DNA from: Rostratula benghalensis
Lineage: Eukaryota; Chordata; Aves; Charadriiformes; Rostratulidae
Direction: 5' to 3'
DNA: 64,000 nt
NCBI GenBank assembly: GCA_013399305.1
Contig: VXAI01000096.1
Location: 1,322,958 to 1,386,957 of the forward strand
Positions within the stretch are counted from its first letter, which is position 1. Each line of letters opens with the position of its first letter. The position numbers and the translations under genes are program-made. Below the pieces are notes generated by a model. That model was not told where the DNA came from. It saw only the letters and a list, made by a program, of their open reading frames with translations, and did no database searches. Shown here one piece after another: positions 1 through 13,051 of the stretch.

Positions 1-1480
1 CCTGCTCCCGCCGCGCCGGGGGCAGCGCGGGATCGGCCGCCGGTAACGGGACGCGCCTCCGCCGCCACTCCGCCGGACTGAGGCGGGGCGGGGCGGGCGT
101 CCCCGCCCTGCCCGTCCGCCTTCGCTCCGCCGCCGCGGGCAGGGGCACAGCCCGGCAGACGGCCAGTGCCTCTCGCGGGATGCGCGGTCCCGTCTGCGTT
201 CCCGTCCCCTCTCCTGCTCCGTGCCCCAACGAAGATTCGCCCCCCTTCCCCCTGAGAGATAAGTCGGCCCCGTCGGTCGGGGCGCGGGGCCCGGTGGGGC
301 CTCCCACGCACGACCGCGACCCTCCCCGCCGGGCCGTGCAGCCGGCGCCGCAGTTCGCGGGGAGCGGGCGGCAGCAGTCCGTCCCCCCTCCCTCGGTGGA
401 GACCGGCGCCCCGCGCACTCGCCGCCGCTACCCGCGGCGCAGCGAAGCGAAAGAAAAAGGAAGCGGGTTGTGCAACACCGCGCTCCTCCTGCCCGTGCGA
501 CGGAGACGGAGGGGTAGAAGGGAAGCGCCCCCCGGCCCCGAACCGAGCCGGCGGTGCAGACAGAGGCGGTGGCCGGCGAGGAGCCCGCCGGTCGGCCGTG
601 GCGAAGGGAGCCTAACGCCGAAAGCAAAGCCCTTTGCGCTCCCCGGGAGCGCATCCGCCCGCCCGCTGCGGCGGCGGCGGGTCGAGCCGGTGGCGGGAGC
701 GCTGCGGCCGCGCTCCGCTCCGCTCGTCGGCGGGAGGGACGGGCGGCGGGACGGGCACCATCGCGGCGGGGATTATTGGTGCGTACGTGCCCCTCGCGTT
801 GAGGTGGACACTAGTTGCTGGTGAACAGAAATAAGTGTCGAGAGAGAAGAAGAAGCGGGCGGAATACAACGAGCTGTATCATTTGTCTGCGAAGTAGAGA
901 AATGAGGAGAAATAACGAGATCTCAGAGTGCCGGAACAGCAGGCAGGAAGAACAATTGGAACCATGAACTTGCCAATTACGCATCCAGCGGGCAAATTAC
1001 ACACACGGGTCTATACGTGGTGACATCGGACAGACGCGCCGAGCCCAAACTACTCCCGGTGCGGTACCGAGCAGGACCTACACAGCCACGCACCCTCACG
1101 GGAAAGCTTAAGAAACCTCCGTTTCTCACTGGTTTAAAGTCAAAAAGCGGCGACGTTTCCCCCCGCAGTCATGAGAGAGCACGGCGCGCCCGGCCGCCCC
1201 TCGCCGCCTGGGACAGCAGGGCCCACGGCGGGGCAGGCGGCCGCCCCGGAGCTCGGCAGCCGCCGCTGCGCTGCCCGCTTCCCCCGGGGCTAGAGGGGCT
1301 TCTTCCCCGCCATCCCGTTTGCCGGTGGGACGAGCGAGGCCCGGCGGCGGCGGCCCGCCCGCTCCCCTTCCCCCCGCTAGAGGGGGGTCTCGCCATGCCG
1401 AGCGGAGAGCCCCGCCGAGCGCCGCCGCTCCTGGCCCGCCGCGCAGCGGGCTGAGCCCCGGCGGCCGCCTGGCAGGGTGG
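1..1480. promoter_or_regulatory. CpG island, probable promoter
   Basis: This stretch is very GC-rich and dense in CpG, in sharp contrast to the AT-rich sequence to its right. It has clustered GC boxes (tandem GGGGCGG-type motifs around 80-115) and an inverted CCAAT box (ATTGG at 774-778), so it resembles a housekeeping-type promoter and first-exon region. There are two dense sub-blocks, about 1-770 and 1140-1480. The direction of transcription is not decided. Possible minus-strand donors (GTGAG-type) lie near 1096 and 1125, and a plus-strand GTAACG-type donor lies near 43. The long open frames inside are Pro/Arg-rich and are expected by chance at this GC content, so no CDS is called. The island probably continues left of the window. 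Confidence 0.8.
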
Positions 1481-2299
1481 AATTAACCATTCAAAGTAAA
1501 CTGCTTTTGCACCGCCTAATTGCGTCCCAGCAGACACCAGCTGGATAATCGAGTTCGGCTCCTGCCAGCCCCGGGCCACTCCGGCCAGACATCCCGTCTC
1601 CGGGGGTCCCGAAGAGCATCTCTGCATCCCCCGCCAGTGGCAGAAGCCACCCCCTTCCCACAGCACGGCCTCTGAGAAACTCGGGACTTTTTCTGCAAAA
1701 GCCCCAAACTACAGCGTGCAACAGGAAGAAAACCGCAAAAGTCACAAGTACCGCAAAGTTCTCAGACCGGCAAGAGCATGAAACGTGCCCTTTCGAAATG
1801 CTCAGATGAGCCTAGAAATTAGCCTTTGGTACATACAACGGGGGAAGACAAATAGCACAGAAAAAGAAACATAACTCCCACCGGTCTGATCCGTGAAACA
1901 CCCCAAAGGTCTGATTTGCCACTGCATGCCTTTATTAGTAGGACTTTAATTAGTCCTACTAATTGCCAGTCAGAGAAGTGTAGCTATTTACAGAATCTTT
2001 GACTGGCCAGCTTCATGATCCGTTAGCTCTGTGTCATCTGTGGTGATCTGAGGAGGATAAAGAGGCACCAAAAGGAAGGTGGACCTTCCTTTCTGGACCT
2101 TCTGCTGTGTTAGCAAAGCTCCTGTAACCCGGGGGTGAGACACCACAAACACAGATGTCATCTTGCGGGGATTAAACCTCTCTGTATCCCTGTTGTGGGA
2201 ATGGCAATGCACAAGACACCCAACACCATTTTGTTACCCAGTTTGGAAGATGAACTGGGTAACTACACTGCCAGGCAGGCACCCTGCCTTCACACCCCC
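1481..2299. other. Non-coding flank of the CpG island
   Basis: Composition falls quickly to AT-rich. No gene is visible. The stretch holds two clear inverted repeats: 10-base arms at 2071-2080 and 2083-2092, and 12-base arms at 1934-1945 and 1952-1963. Confidence 0.6.
1934..1963. repeat. Perfect 12-bp inverted repeat with 6-nt loop
   Basis: The arm ATTAGTAGGACT (1934-1945) is followed by the loop TTAATT and the exact reverse complement AGTCCTACTAAT (1952-1963). It could form a hairpin or bind a dimeric factor. No function is assigned. Confidence 0.85.
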
Positions 2300-2900
2300 T
2301 GGGTGCCTTGCTTCAAGGCTTTTCTAGCATCCACTCTACGGAAACCAGAAACTTTTGAATCTCCAGTCTAAATGTATTCACTACCAATTCATTGCATTTG
2401 TTCTTTATGGTTATTATCCTTCAAATTAAATAATTTTGCCTCTCTGATATTTACCTAAAATGTCCCTATAAATAGCAATTAGATCATCATCTCTCAGTCT
2501 TTCTGCCGAGTTTTTAATCTTCTCTCTAAATAGGTTTTCCATTCTTCCAGCGTTCTCTGTACCTTCCACCCGGTGTGCACTCTTCTAAACAAGCTCTTAA
2601 AAATTGCCTTCTACAATGATATTAATACCTCGCCTCTACTGCAAATACCTCACTCGATGCATCCCAGAATACATTAGCATTTTTAAGACCACATTACAGT
2701 GGCATCGTAGTTATCCTACAACCAATAATGTACTTGGATCCCTCTCCTCATAATCTCACATTTGATGAACCTCCAAGCTTACTTGCAGTTACTCTAATTA
2801 ATCTCTAAGTGCGTGACTTCTTGCTATTATATTCCATCCCGTTTCTGGTACTCCAGGCAATAGATCATCGTCAGCTACTGTGCTACTGCAGTTTAAGAAG
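2300..2900 (-). mobile_element. Ancient CR1/L3-like LINE remnant, antisense
   Basis: Read in antisense, this stretch follows the colinear order typical of old amniote CR1/L3 copies. A block near 2480-2575 (cattctt-type, with TCTCTCAGTCTTTCTGCCG) matches the region where these elements read 'cccctcagtcttctctt'. A block at 2659-2678 (GCATCCCAGAATACATTAGC) matches the conserved 'catcccagaatgatattagc' segment, and a weaker match continues to the GATCCCT region near 2738. The copy is heavily diverged with no intact frame, so it is a fossil. The subfamily cannot be fixed by eye and the ends are approximate. Confidence 0.65.
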
Positions 2901-5900
2901 ATACTATGCCTTACAAAGTGCATTCTGTTCTATTTTTAAGATTATTTACTATCCAGCCTGCTCAGAGGTCTCCCCTCTTCCATGGCAGCTCACTCTCTGT
3001 GCAACCCGTCCGCTCCCTGCTCCTCAGCCTCTGCCAAAACTCCCTGCCTCGAGGCCACCACACGTTTCTGGGCGCTCCGTGCTCCATTTCTTCAGCCCCA
3101 GCCACCGCTGGCAACAGGCTGATCTCCAGAGAACCACGATGGTTCACTGTTTGCCTACAACCTCTCACTATGTTTGGGGACTTGTTTTAGCTTTGCTGCA
3201 GACTTTGGTAGGCCATTTCTTCTACAAAATTAAACCCGAGTGTCTCATGCAAAATAAGCCACGTGTCTTTTAGGATCATCAGCCTCCCAATCAGTAAAGA
3301 CTTCTTTCCCTCGTTTACATTCAGTCATTAAACAGAGATTCTAATTTTTCTGTAAATACTCAGTACTTGAATCAGTAAGTCACATGTATTGTTAGCATCA
3401 CAAGGACTATTAAGGAAAACTGGTTTGGAAGCTAAGTTTTCAAGCTGTGTGAACAGCCTTGGATAAGCAGTGCCCAGGCGTTAAGTGTCAGCCAGCTCTT
3501 CCCTAAGCAGGATTTTCTGCTCCTTTCGGTCAAACATTCTCTTGGGTTTTGTCTACCTACATTAACTAGGACCACGCTCCTATAGATTGCAGGTGCCAAG
3601 ACATCCCCCTGACTGTACCCAACTTTTGAGTGCACAGAGAGCAGGCTCAAGCCGTACATCCTCGTGCTGAGGACAGGACTGGTGCGGGTTTGCCATCCTG
3701 TGCTTGTGCTCCAACATAACTCAGGGAGCAGAGCCCTCCCCTCCGGTGAAGTGGGCATAATTCAGCTGCAGGAACATCACAAAACACAGAGGTGACTGTT
3801 TTAACTTACAAATATATTAATTCAAATTAGATACGAGTTGGTTAAAACCTTTTGTCCCTATTTCTAGAGCAGAAGACCTGCGTGAATAAAGATTGTGAGA
3901 CTGGACCTAACATAGACATCTGAGTTCTGTATACTGGTCTTACTGGAATTACTATTTGTATTTTACACGGGGAATCCAAAAGTGCTTCTGAAAACCTGGG
4001 AGCCCCTGCGACCCTCATCTGCAACCCAACCCCTCAATGGGGCAAAAGCTGGTGTCTGTGAAGGAAACAGGGGCGTTAAAAGAGCTGCAGGCCCAGGATG
4101 CTCAAAGGGGAGCTGGGACCAAGCCGAGTCAGTCCAACTCTCTACTCCGCAGGGAGCTCCACAGTCAACTGATTAAGTTTCCCCCAACTACAGGGACTTT
4201 CTCAGCAAATGTTGTTGATGTTTAGCTGTTAGCTTAGAACTGCATGTCTTATTCTAAAATATACAGTATTTTACTGCAGTGCTGAAGAACAAAAATTGCC
4301 AAAGACTTTTTAACATTCAATGGTCCCTGCTATTCTCTTGGGCTCGTACTTTTGGGGTAATGACCAGAGCCGAATGTTGAAGTATTTGCAGTTGCCGTTG
4401 CTGTGGTCAGTGAATCAGACTAACTCTAACCCAGAAGATAACCTCCTGCGGGTGACTGAGTGACATCCCCAGACTTCTGCTTTGCTCTTCCTGTTTCCAG
4501 ACTTTGTTTACTCTGAAAATTATGTCAGTTTTAAAGTTGGTGGAAGGCTCAGCTGACAGCCCTCTGAAAGGCAATCTGTTCATCCCCAGAGGAATACAGA
4601 CACGAGGGAAGAGCCTCTCAGACTCCTCCCTTTGCTGTCGCAGAAGCATGCTGATGGCACACAAGTGCAATTCAGACCATCCATCTCCTTCCATGGCCTT
4701 GTTAAAGATGCTCCCACTGTCAGCAGCAGCTGTCAGATGTGTTGGTAGCTTACGGTGTGGACATTGGGGATGTTAATAGTTATTAAGGCAAACCTTTCCT
4801 TTATTTCAAATATTCAGGACAGTTCTCTTTAAAAGGCGTTTTGTTGACATGCAGATATGCTTGATCAGGTTCAACACTAGGATGGAAGGAAGAAACTGAG
4901 ATCCAAGTGGCTTCCTCTGCACTTCTCTTCCCCACCTGCCTGTTTGCCAGACTTGGCACAAGAAAGCTCAGTCATTTTAAGTGATGAAAAAAGGCTTCAG
5001 GGCCTTTAGTTAGGCAGTCAGCTGGTAGCAGCAGAAGAAAGCATCTGTAAACTGGTCCCTGCAGCATGGGACGCCCACCTTCTCTCCAGTTCAGCTTCTA
5101 GGCATGCTCTTTTACGCTCAACTACGTTTTCCACCTGTATTTTTGCTTCTTTCTCATTTTACCTGGCTGCTGTACACCCAGTTTTTGTTATTTCCTATTA
5201 ATATCTATTGTACCTCACTTGGGTTTTTTGGTTTATTTTACACTACTGATTAATTCCCAACATTGTAAAGAAAGCAAGTTCCTGAAAGAAACCTGGCTTT
5301 TACCAGCCATGATGCTGTTCACTTTACGTATGTGTCCTTTCCCTCTGCCCTTTGTTTAGTCTCTTCAGACTTGACTTTTCAGAGAGGTTTGGCTTTAATG
5401 TGTACTTAGGCAACAGCTCCCTGTATATGAGCTCCTGTGTTAGCTGGGTTCCCCAGGTTCATGTGGTAATAATTAATGGCAATAACTGACACAAAGTAGA
5501 CCCCTTCACAAGTGGTTTTGGTTTTGTTTTGTTGTTTTTTTTTTAATAATGGCAGAAAGTTGTACCCTTCCACCCACAAAGGAAACAAGTCACTGATGAA
5601 GTGACACAAGAAGCCTCAAGCCGAGCCTTATGAGAGCCCAGTATTTCAGATCTGGAATCCTGTTCCTCATTCTAGTCCCACTGCACACAGGTGGAGATAA
5701 AAACACACTATCTTTCACATAGCTCAAATGCTATTCTGCAGAGGGGTATGTATAAATACTTTCTCCCTCCAGGCTACCGGCAGGAGAGGGCACTTTGAAG
5801 CTATCTTTGTGGGTTGTATTATAACATTGCCCCTGTTAAGAGATATTGGCCACAGAAAGCAGTGCCAGGGCATCCCACACCGTCCCCAGGGCACAGTCCC

Positions 5901-8900
5901 TCCTCATCCTTCCTATGGCTGCCTGTTAGGATACTTGCCAGCTTTTCATAGCTGGTTTTGTAGTTCAACAGTTGAAGACTTTGCACGTGTAGGTCACATT
6001 ATACAGGTCACAACAGAAAGGGAAGGACTTCTCAGGCTAAAGCCTGGGAGAGCTGCAGGAAGAAATTGTAAGTAACCTTGAAATTTTCCCAAGTTACTTA
6101 TAGATGTGGCTGATGCCCTTTCACCAGTTCACTATGTGAACCAAATAGGAAATTATTGCTAACTCTGCTGATCTGGGATACTTGATAAGATACTGCAAGC
6201 CCTGTTTCTCCACCTAGTTCCTCCCAGTCCTTTTTTTTTTTTAAATTTAACATTTATTTATCTATTTGGTAACTGATCTCCAGAATACTACCAGGCCTCA
6301 GTCTGACTCCTGCTGCCTCTGGAAGGTCTCTGAAACACTTAATCACGTAAGAAACAGTGAAGCAGTCCCAAAGAGATCCTAACTATGACCTAACAAACAG
6401 CCATTGCCCAGTTCTGACGGTACTGGATTGGGAATCCAGTCAACTGGATTGGGAGCACTTCCTTTAGTGCTAAGTACTCTGCTACCCCAGGTTGTTCTAA
6501 ACCCCAAGCCCAGGTAAATGCTTTCAGCACATTACAGCACAAATGGAAGGTTTTGCTTCATACCTTAAAGCTGACACACAGTAGGATTTGTTTCTGGACA
6601 AAGGCAAAATATTCTTCAGCAATTTGAGCAGATGCTTTTCAAGTTGTGCAGATAAGAAGGTGGTCCCATCACACAATAGGGCACAAATATCACCGTGTGT
6701 TTAACGGCTACGAGAGTGCTGCCCGTTATCCAATGAATGTGTGAACTGCTACAAAATCCTAACCGACTGCAGTAAGAGATACTAAGATGCTCTTGGTCAC
6801 CACAGCACAAACTGCATGTGCAGAGGAGGGCTGGGGCTGTGCTAATCTGGAGCATTAAAAACTGCCCATGAATAGCCATTGGTATCAAGAAGATTGATTC
6901 AACCCTTCTGGCAGCCATTTGCATGGGATGGTTAAAGCTGTGTTGCTCTCACATTAACAGAAACCTACTTGCAAGAAACTAAAGTTCATTGGTTAATGAA
7001 GAAAATACTAAATTTATTTCTTTGCTGTAAGAATACTATGTTATAGAAAAGATTTCTTTGATTTTCACCTTAAGGTCAGGCTTCCTGGAGTGGCTGGATA
7101 GATTTGGATTCCAATATTACAATCAGATCACACTTCTAATTAACTCATTGAGTTTATTTTCTTGATGTATTTTTAATTATAGACTGATTAAACAGGGTTG
7201 GGTTTCACTGAGTGATATTCACTTTGGACTTCTGCAAGGTTTATAATTCCTGCAGCTTCTGTGGGATGTTCAGTCAGCAAGTGACGTTAGCACAAAAGGC
7301 AAATAAAGGGGAAAGATCATATTGTAGTATATGTGTCCATGTTTACATTTCATTTTCCATGGCATCAAGAGGATGAGACCATTCCAGGGGAGAAGGAGGA
7401 ATTTCCTACACCTTCTCCCAGTGCAGTTTTTGTAGTAGGCATCTGTACGAATACAGCAGAGGACTGAAATACCACTTGTGCCTGTGGCAGGCAGCACACA
7501 CAGACATTCAGACACCACTTGCTTCTTCATGTCCCCCATGGCTCTTACATTTCTGCAGCATGGGCCAGTACACACACTACTGTCACAGAATCAATACTGA
7601 CTCAAAGCGTATAAGATCCAGGTCCAATAAACTCAGAAGAAAAAACAAAACAGAGGGAAAGCAAGTATGGTCACAGAACAGTGAAGAGTTGAGTACATAA
7701 TTACTCTGCATAGAAGATACGGTAAGAACTAGAATACTCATCTCTATAGAAAAGCAAAGCCCCTCTATTTATAGGATATTAACTGTGCTCTTTTACATTT
7801 CTCCTCTTAACATTTCTATCCACTTTCCAGCTTCTCATACAATTCAACTTAACATCTGTACAAGATAGTTGCCATCAACACCCACTACTGAAGTACCCTT
7901 GACTTCAGTAAAGGCATACCCTTGCTTTCAAATTATCTTTCAAATACTGTCTGTACTGTCAGTGTTTTGCTGTATTTGACTATGATCTTGCCAATACCGA
8001 TTAGCAAGTATTGGCAGGAAGAGAGGCAGGGAATGTTTGGGGTTTTTTTAAGAGATACAGATGGAAAAGAGAGGCAGACAACATGCTTTTTAATGGTAAC
8101 ATTTAGATACCACAGTGAGATTGTGCAAAAACAGTGTTGTCATTTACCTAGGAATAAACACCCAATTTATTTGTTTCAATTTATGAGAAAAGTAATTCCC
8201 ATCCCAGATTAGGAATATTTGTATAGTTTCGGAAGATCCTGATCAGTCCAGAAAACCAGATTAGGGAGACAGATCATAAACATCAGTAAAGCAGCCCATC
8301 TCATTTCATTATGCAAGCCAAATGAAACACAGAAATTAAACGAAGAGCGGGAAAACAACTAAGACTTAAAACTGTGTTGGGAATACTCCAAGGACTCATT
8401 AACAGATGAAAAAGTATGATTATCTTATTAGGAGTACTACCACCCATACAGAAGCTCTGATCAAAACAATAATTAAACCACCAATAACAATCTCCCTGCG
8501 TCATTAAATACTTTTGTACAAATAAATTAACTCTGCCAGCCAGAAACATCAAATGGAGATAATTTCCCTCAACCAGCTAGTAAGTCCAAATACTCAGAAA
8601 GCCTCTCACATTCTTACCTGGGAACATGCTCTCATCCTTCTTCCAAAAAAAGCTTTTAAATAAATGCTCTTGACAGCATCCCTATAAATTTCTGTATTTA
8701 CACCACCACTGATAAATCGATGAACCATGTGGCTTGAGATAACAACCCGTCCCTTTGCCAGTGGTGAAAACTGATTCCCTTCCAACTATAACACACGCAG
8801 CTGGGCAGGAATATTTATTTCTGAGCAAAGTAAATGGACACTCAAGTACAATTGTTGATATGCAGAATCTGGCAACAAATCAATACTGACTTTAAATAAC

Positions 8901-11238
8901 CAATTTATGCCATTGCTTTTTAATACCTATGAATCTTGTTAAAATCCCATAGCATGCCATCCTGAAGCGGCACAGCCCGCTTAATTTCTTTTGGTCTGTG
9001 GGTTTATCGAATTTGAGGCTTTAAGAATCCTGTTATTGGTGAGTGTCAGTTTCTAGCTTTTCTCTTTTATTGGCTTCCTTTGAAATATCTCCTGAGCTCT
9101 TACAGCTTCACTTCAATTTGATTTTTTTTCCTGTGTCTGAGACGGGTGTGGGTCTGAAGGTGGTATGTGTGTATGACTGTCTTGACTCTACAGAGGCAAC
9201 CAGTACCAATATTATTTGGGGTCTCAGGGGCTTCGATTAAAGCAGATATACGGAGCCCTCACTTATGTTCTTTTAAGCAATCTAAAGAAGCATCAAGTGT
9301 ATTAGAAGATTTGCCAGATCATGCAAAACTATGTTCTTGAGCTACCAAGTAGCAGTGTTTATGTATATGTCATTTTGTAGCCTCATTAGCAAAAATCTAA
9401 GAACAGGGTTAAGAAAAATGCCTAGATTTCTGAAGTCAGAATAAAATTTTAGACACAAGAAATACAATGCAGAAAACAGGAGCTGAAATTCCTATAAAGC
9501 AAAACCTAACCTTTCCAGATGCACCTCAGAATGAGTCAGGGCTGAGCTACATTACGAAAGCAGCACTTGTAGGGAACTTCATCCATTGCAGCCCGTGCCG
9601 TACCTGTTTAGGGGAAAGAAAAGTAATAGAGTCTCAGGGCTGTGTTACTCTGGAAACTTGTAATTACCAGTAGAAAGATCAAGAGTGTAAAATGCTGGTT
9701 TGAAGTACATTAGCACTGAGGAGCATGGTGGCCTAATAGGAATTTTTAGGAGCACCTCACAGGACAAATTCAGCCTGTTCATGGAAGTGAGGAGACAGGA
9801 AAACCTATGGAAGAACCATAGAGAAAGATACGTTTGTTTTCTAACGTGCTAGACTCTATACCTTCTTTGACTGGCTGACTTAGCCTTGAATTGAGAATAT
9901 ATTGAGCAACTGAACAGGTTCACATGTGTATTCGTATTAATATTTTTTTATTTTTTTTAATTTAGCGGGAAGTTGTACAACAAATCGAACTGTACTGCCA
10001 TAGGGAAAGAGCCAGGCTGTGTCCCACAGTAGGTGCAGTGATCAGCATAGCCATGAGCATCTGCAGGATATCTGTGTTCTTTAAGAAATGTCACTTAATT
10101 TTTGGAGGTTTTGTAATGTGCATAATACAGTGAGAATCAGACACTTACTGGTGTAACACAATTATTGTTACAACATCAGAAAGCAGGTCAGTCCCTTGAA
10201 GCCTCACTGAACAGTTAACTACACTGGGGCTTATTTCATCTTGCTGTGTGTCATCCACTAGGAACTATCTCTGGAGAGAAGACAGTAAACCAGGAGGACC
10301 AGCCTGATCCATTATAACAAATCCAATATTCCTAAATCATGCTCTTTAGTTTCCCAAATTAACTTACCTCATGGTTTCCCCTTTGTGCCTAGAAAGATTT
10401 ATTGTTTTTATTCAACCTGAAAATCCGCTGGCATTAGATATATTAGGATACCCACAGGTGGTTCTTTTGTCTTCCTATCACTGCAGTGGGAAGATAGCAA
10501 AATAAATCAATAAAAACAATGTCTTGGTTGATGCTTGGGGAAACCAATCTGTGGTTGAATATATAGCTCAGCAACAGACTGCCCCGTGTGCAGACAGCAC
10601 TAGCTACCATGGCTTCTACTCACTGGAGATCTCATGTAAGGATTCTGGGGTTTATTTAGCTTTCTCCCACCACGCAGGTTTCTGTCTAGTTCTGTGTCCT
10701 TTTAAAATTGTTTTGGTTTGGTTTGTTTTTTCCAGATATGTGCTAGAGGGAGGGTTATTTTTCCACAAGGTCACATTTTCTTTCTTTGACTTGAAAACAC
10801 CATTTGCAGCAAGAGCCTAATATAAAGCTGGTTTTCAGTTGCCACTATCTGATATTTGTTTTCAACAACTGTATGCAAATCGTGCCAGTGCTGCCTTCTG
10901 CACTTCCTCCATTTTATTTTCCACTGAGACTGAATGTGAAGAGCTACAGTCTACTTAGAAGATTATGGTTATTGCAACAGAAAACCAAAGCTATTTACAA
11001 ATGTGAAATTTCTGTGAATTTTTTTTTGTATTTTCTTCTGCTTACAATAGAGCAGTTAGTATGAGCATTCTGAGTCTTCAGTTATCCTCCCAGGTCTTAG
11101 AAGATCTGAGGAGAAGCGGAGTGGGTATGGAAAGAAAAGCAGTTGATTAGTAAATCCATCTATTTATGCTCTGTGAAGGAAGCAGAGTGGAGACTGCTGT
11201 AGCGAAGTGAAACAAAAGAGAAACAAATGGCGATTTAC

Positions 11239-11315
11239 CTTATAGCTGCATTCCCCAGACTATTTTTCCCTAGGAACACAGTGGTCATTTGCAGGCACAG
11301 GCAGTCAGCCAGCTT
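11239..11315 (-). other. Isolated candidate exon (low confidence)
   Basis: On the minus strand a pyrimidine-rich acceptor (CTGTTCTCTGCAG) is followed by 25 open codons beginning KLADCLCLQMTT and ending NSLGNAAI. A donor, AAG|GTAAAT, follows. The start phase is 0, which would join in frame to the candidate at 14365-14501. No further linked exon was found and the family is not recognised, so this may be chance. Confidence 0.2.
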
Positions 11316-12643
11316 CTGCAGAGAACAGCCTCTAGTGGAACTTGGTACCTTGAGAACCACATTGCTCCAGGGCATGCAGGGCACGTAGTTGCTGCCCCTG
11401 AGCATGGGGGGATGCATTTCCCACCATGTATGAAAACTGTGCAACAAGCTTTACGCAGGCATATGTATACATTGCCTTGGATTACGTGTATCTTCTGGAC
11501 TCCAGACTAACTGCCGGAGGAACGTTACTCAGAACTTGAGCTAACCCAAGGAGGAATGAAGCAATGTCTGTCAGCATCCAGCTATCTCTGTGCTCCCAGA
11601 AGAAGGGTGCTTTGTCCTGCACTTGTCAGGCCAACATTGATTTCATACTTGAAGCCATTGAAAACTCAAACTGATAAAGTCATAACTGAAACCATTTAAA
11701 AACTGAAGCCATTGAAGGACCTCTACTGGGAAGCACAGCCTTGGTTTCCCAGTATCCTATTAAGGCATGACTGACACTGTGTGTATTGCAGATCTGGTTG
11801 ATAAATGTCTGTTTTTATCTTGAATACAGTGTACAAGTGCATATCCAAAAAGCAAAATGCATGAGGAACAAACAAAGGCTGTTTTTTACAGGCTGCTATG
11901 CCTACTCTACGGAGTATTTTTCACCTTGTCAATCAAATATTAGGAGGTATTCAGTGGAAATAGTTACACAATAGAAAAGGGCATCCTGTTTTCCACAGGT
12001 CTCCAGTTTAAATTCCCCTTACTGCAGAGCCAGGTGCCCCTTCTTGTCCCTGTTGCAAAAGGGAAGCTCTGCGTCTCACTGTTGAGGACAGCATTTGTTA
12101 GTTGTTTCAAAAAAAAAACTAGAGTGAATAAACATTTAGCTAAATAGCTACAACATGCATAAGGTGCCCTGCACAATTTTCAGCACTATCAGCTGCAGCA
12201 CACGATGCTCGTGTAGCAAGAACAGTCATACCAGATGTTAGGTATGAACCTGCTTGCTTCCAGTAGGGCAGGGTTGTTTTAACTCTGAGACAAGCATGCG
12301 GAGACCTTGCTGATGCAGGAAAAGCCTCCCTATGCCCTGGCCTACCTGAGACCCCTCGGGACCACAGCCTTTGTGCTTTCCTTACATCTGACATGAATGG
12401 TCAGGAAGCCTGATGGTGGGACTAGCAGTGGGATTTGGTCACCTTTCTATACAAGAAACAGAGTTAATACAATTATGCAATTTCTATTGCGAAGCAAGAA
12501 AAATACTTTAAAAAAAAATCACAGTTTGCTGCAGCAAGAGCGTGTGTGGGGGTTTGATTACCAAACCTGCTGCTTTAAGAGTTTCCTTTTCTCTTTTATG
12601 TCCCCTGTATAGTCAGATTTCTACTTTTTTGGTTCAGAAACTG

Positions 12644-12659
12644 GACAGCAGAGGGTGCC
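12644..12659 (+). promoter_or_regulatory. CTCF-like motif
   Basis: The sequence ACAGCAGAGGGTGC matches the vertebrate CTCF core consensus CCASYAGRKGGCRS at 12 of 14 positions by eye. It sits in a locally GC- and CpG-enriched patch (about 12640-12790) within AT-rich surroundings, which fits a regulatory element. Binding is inferred only. Confidence 0.35.
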
Positions 12660-13034
12660 AAACCCCCAAGAGGGAGAGCACCCAGGCCCACGGAGTTCTC
12701 ATGCATCACCTTAATTCCCCGGCGTTGATAGCTCTACTCCGGGAGGAGTGGTCAGACCACATCGCGACACTTGAGAGCTGCATGTTCCATCTGCGCTGAT
12801 AGCTGTACTGGAGTGTATTATCTCGTTTGGTTGTGTCAGCACTTCCATTACAGTTTATAACCTCTTACTTTGTGGATCAATCCAGGCTATTGCAAGCCAA
12901 GTTATTTTCTCTCTGATGTGCAATTGGCACTCAATGTTATCTCAGGAATCTGAAGCCGTGTTTTGTTATCAGGATGTTGCAGAGGACTCACTAAATTAAA
13001 AGCAAGCACTTGATCATACAGAGCCGAGCACAAG

Positions 13035-13051
13035 CCCCCCCCCCCCCCCCC
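13035..13051 (+). repeat. Poly-C tract (17 C)
   Basis: An uninterrupted run of 17 cytosines. The length is prone to polymerase slippage and sequencing error. Confidence 0.95.

Noticed and set aside
180..824. 214-codon plus-strand open frame in the CpG island
   Set aside because: Pro/Arg/Gly-rich with no domain. In very GC-rich DNA stops are rare, so long frames are expected by chance on both strands.
1169..1666. 165-codon minus-strand open frame
   Set aside because: Same GC effect. It runs from island into flank with no splice or domain support.
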